DNA from: Variovorax flavidus
Lineage (GTDB): Bacteria; Pseudomonadota; Gammaproteobacteria; Burkholderiales; Burkholderiaceae_C
NCBI RefSeq assembly: GCF_030317145.1
Contig: NZ_JASZYE010000004.1
Span: forward strand, 186,001-250,000
DNA length: 64,000 bases
Direction of reading: 5' to 3'
Part shown: piece after piece, positions 63,400-64,000 of the stretch
How the letters are laid out: each line of letters starts with the position of its first letter
Position numbering within the stretch: position 1 is the first letter of the stretch
Translations under genes and position numbers: made by a program
Notes under the pieces: generated by a model
Seen by the model: the letters and a program-made list of their open reading frames with translations, nothing else
The model's database searches: none
Told to the model about the DNA's origin: nothing

Positions 63400-64000
63400 T
63401 CATTGAGCCCGAAAACGCAGCAGCAGATAGCGGATCAGAAGCGAGGTGGCATCGACGACGCTGTCTTCGGTCGCCAGCCTCTTCAACAGCGGCAAGTCGC
63501 CGCCAGCGACTTGCTCGAACGCTTCGCGGTTTCGTCCGAGTTCCGCGAGGCCAGACTCATAGCGATCGGCGTCGTCATGCTCGCTCCTCGGTACCCGCTC
63601 GTCGACAGCGAGAAGTCCCAGCGCGATCGCGATGTCGCGCGCGCTGCCTCCGAAGCCACCGAGCACGGCGACCGGCTTGCGCTGCTGCAGGCTGAACAGC
63701 GCCTCCTGCGTGAGACCGGACATTTCCCCTGCGAAGCCGCTGAAGCGACCGCCTACGACGATGCGCGCATCGCACATCCTGGTCATCGCATCCCGCATAC
63801 GTTCGAAGCTGAGCGCGGGGTGACTAACGTTCGTCCCCAGGAGGCGATAGGCGTGTGTGGCGCACAATTCGGACGCGCTAGAAAACGTCTCGCGTTCCGG
63901 GCCGTCGATGTCGGCAGCCGGATGCGGCTTCAGCACGAATCTTGGCCGCCCCATGTCGTCGCCGATGTAGGCAGCGATGAAGGCGACACGCTCACTGTCC
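63400..64000 (-). CDS. SLOG-like domain protein (5' part outside window)
   Basis: The frame is open to the window edge; 199 residues of the C-terminal part are visible and end at 63400. RIVVGGRFSGFAGEMSGLTQ, then EALFSLQQRKPVAVLGGFGG followed by SARDIA, reads as a Rossmann-like nucleotide-binding fold of the SLOG superfamily (glycine-rich loop, an EA-type motif, a final LGGFGG loop). The upstream FVLKPHPAADIDG and ALSFERMRDAMTRMCDA fit the same domain. SLOG domains sense or cleave nucleotide derivatives and are common in CBASS- and TIR-type anti-phage systems. Partner genes, if any, lie beyond the window. An internal ATG at 63954 is not the start, since coding continues upstream. Confidence 0.6.
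   Translation of the reverse strand, partial: DSERVAFIAAYIGDDMGRPRFVLKPHPAADIDGPERETFSSASELCATHAYRLLGTNVSHPALSFERMRDAMTRMCDARIVVGGRFSGFAGEMSGLTQEALFSLQQRKPVAVLGGFGGSARDIAIALGLLAVDERVPRSEHDDADRYESGLAELGRNREAFEQVAGGDLPLLKRLATEDSVVDATSLLIRYLLLRFRAQ

Overview
The window looks like a GC-rich betaproteobacterial genome of the Comamonadaceae, most like Variovorax. This rests on the strong G/C bias at third codon positions, the neighbourhood slpA-like FKBP / ispH / serS / tRNA-Ser, radC, and extragenic palindromic repeats of the type I associate with that group. The genus is inferred, not shown by any marker gene.

Positions 1 to about 23,100 are ordinary chromosome with one large surface-adhesin locus. 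In order they hold the 3' part of an FtsX-like permease, a GNAT acetyltransferase, two palindromic extragenic elements, a 2-oxoglutarate/Fe(II) oxygenase divergent from a truncated haemoglobin, a Smr-domain protein, a 7TM-DISM-like sensor kinase with its LuxR-type response regulator, a two-partner secretion pair (a 2890-residue FhaB-like exoprotein and its FhaC-like transporter), radC, an overlapping FKBP/ispH/threonine-dehydratase-like group, a VOC-fold protein, serS, and a tRNA-Ser(CGA) right behind its cognate synthetase.

The tRNA-Ser marks the edge of mobile DNA. Next come a tyrosine recombinase (23.3-24.6 kb), a convergent second recombinase whose frame has lost its own stop codon, and a plasmid-type backbone (26.8-32.4 kb). 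The backbone has a KfrA-like coiled-coil protein, an unrecognised backbone protein beside four consecutive hairpins, an ORF-less group II-intron-like RNA, a RepA-type AAA ATPase, two blocks of 9-bp repeats, a small partition-type protein, and a ParA that has lost its Walker A half. The ParA break at about 32.39 kb looks like an old recombination junction.

From 33.6 to 61.4 kb a single plus-strand operon encodes a contractile injection system of the extracellular type (eCIS; Afp/PVC-like). It contains an Afp15-like AAA ATPase, a DUF4255 cap/terminator, sheath, two tube-like proteins, a tail assembly protein, a LysM hub, separate gpD-like and gpV-like spike proteins, PAAR, gp25, two very large baseplate J-type proteins, a tail protein with propeller-like repeats, and a pair of related accessory proteins. 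The last gene encodes a 1151-residue protein with the helical/hydrophobic core seen in eCIS-associated cargo proteins and a C-terminal part in visibly AT-richer DNA. That tail carries a candidate PD-(D/E)XK-like fold and is the best candidate for the payload. No T6SS membrane-complex genes and no ClpV are present. A LuxR-type regulator with a degenerate receiver lies convergent to the operon. After 1.26 kb of repeat-rich DNA, the window ends inside a gene whose C-terminal part looks like a SLOG-type nucleotide-sensing domain of the kind found in conflict systems.
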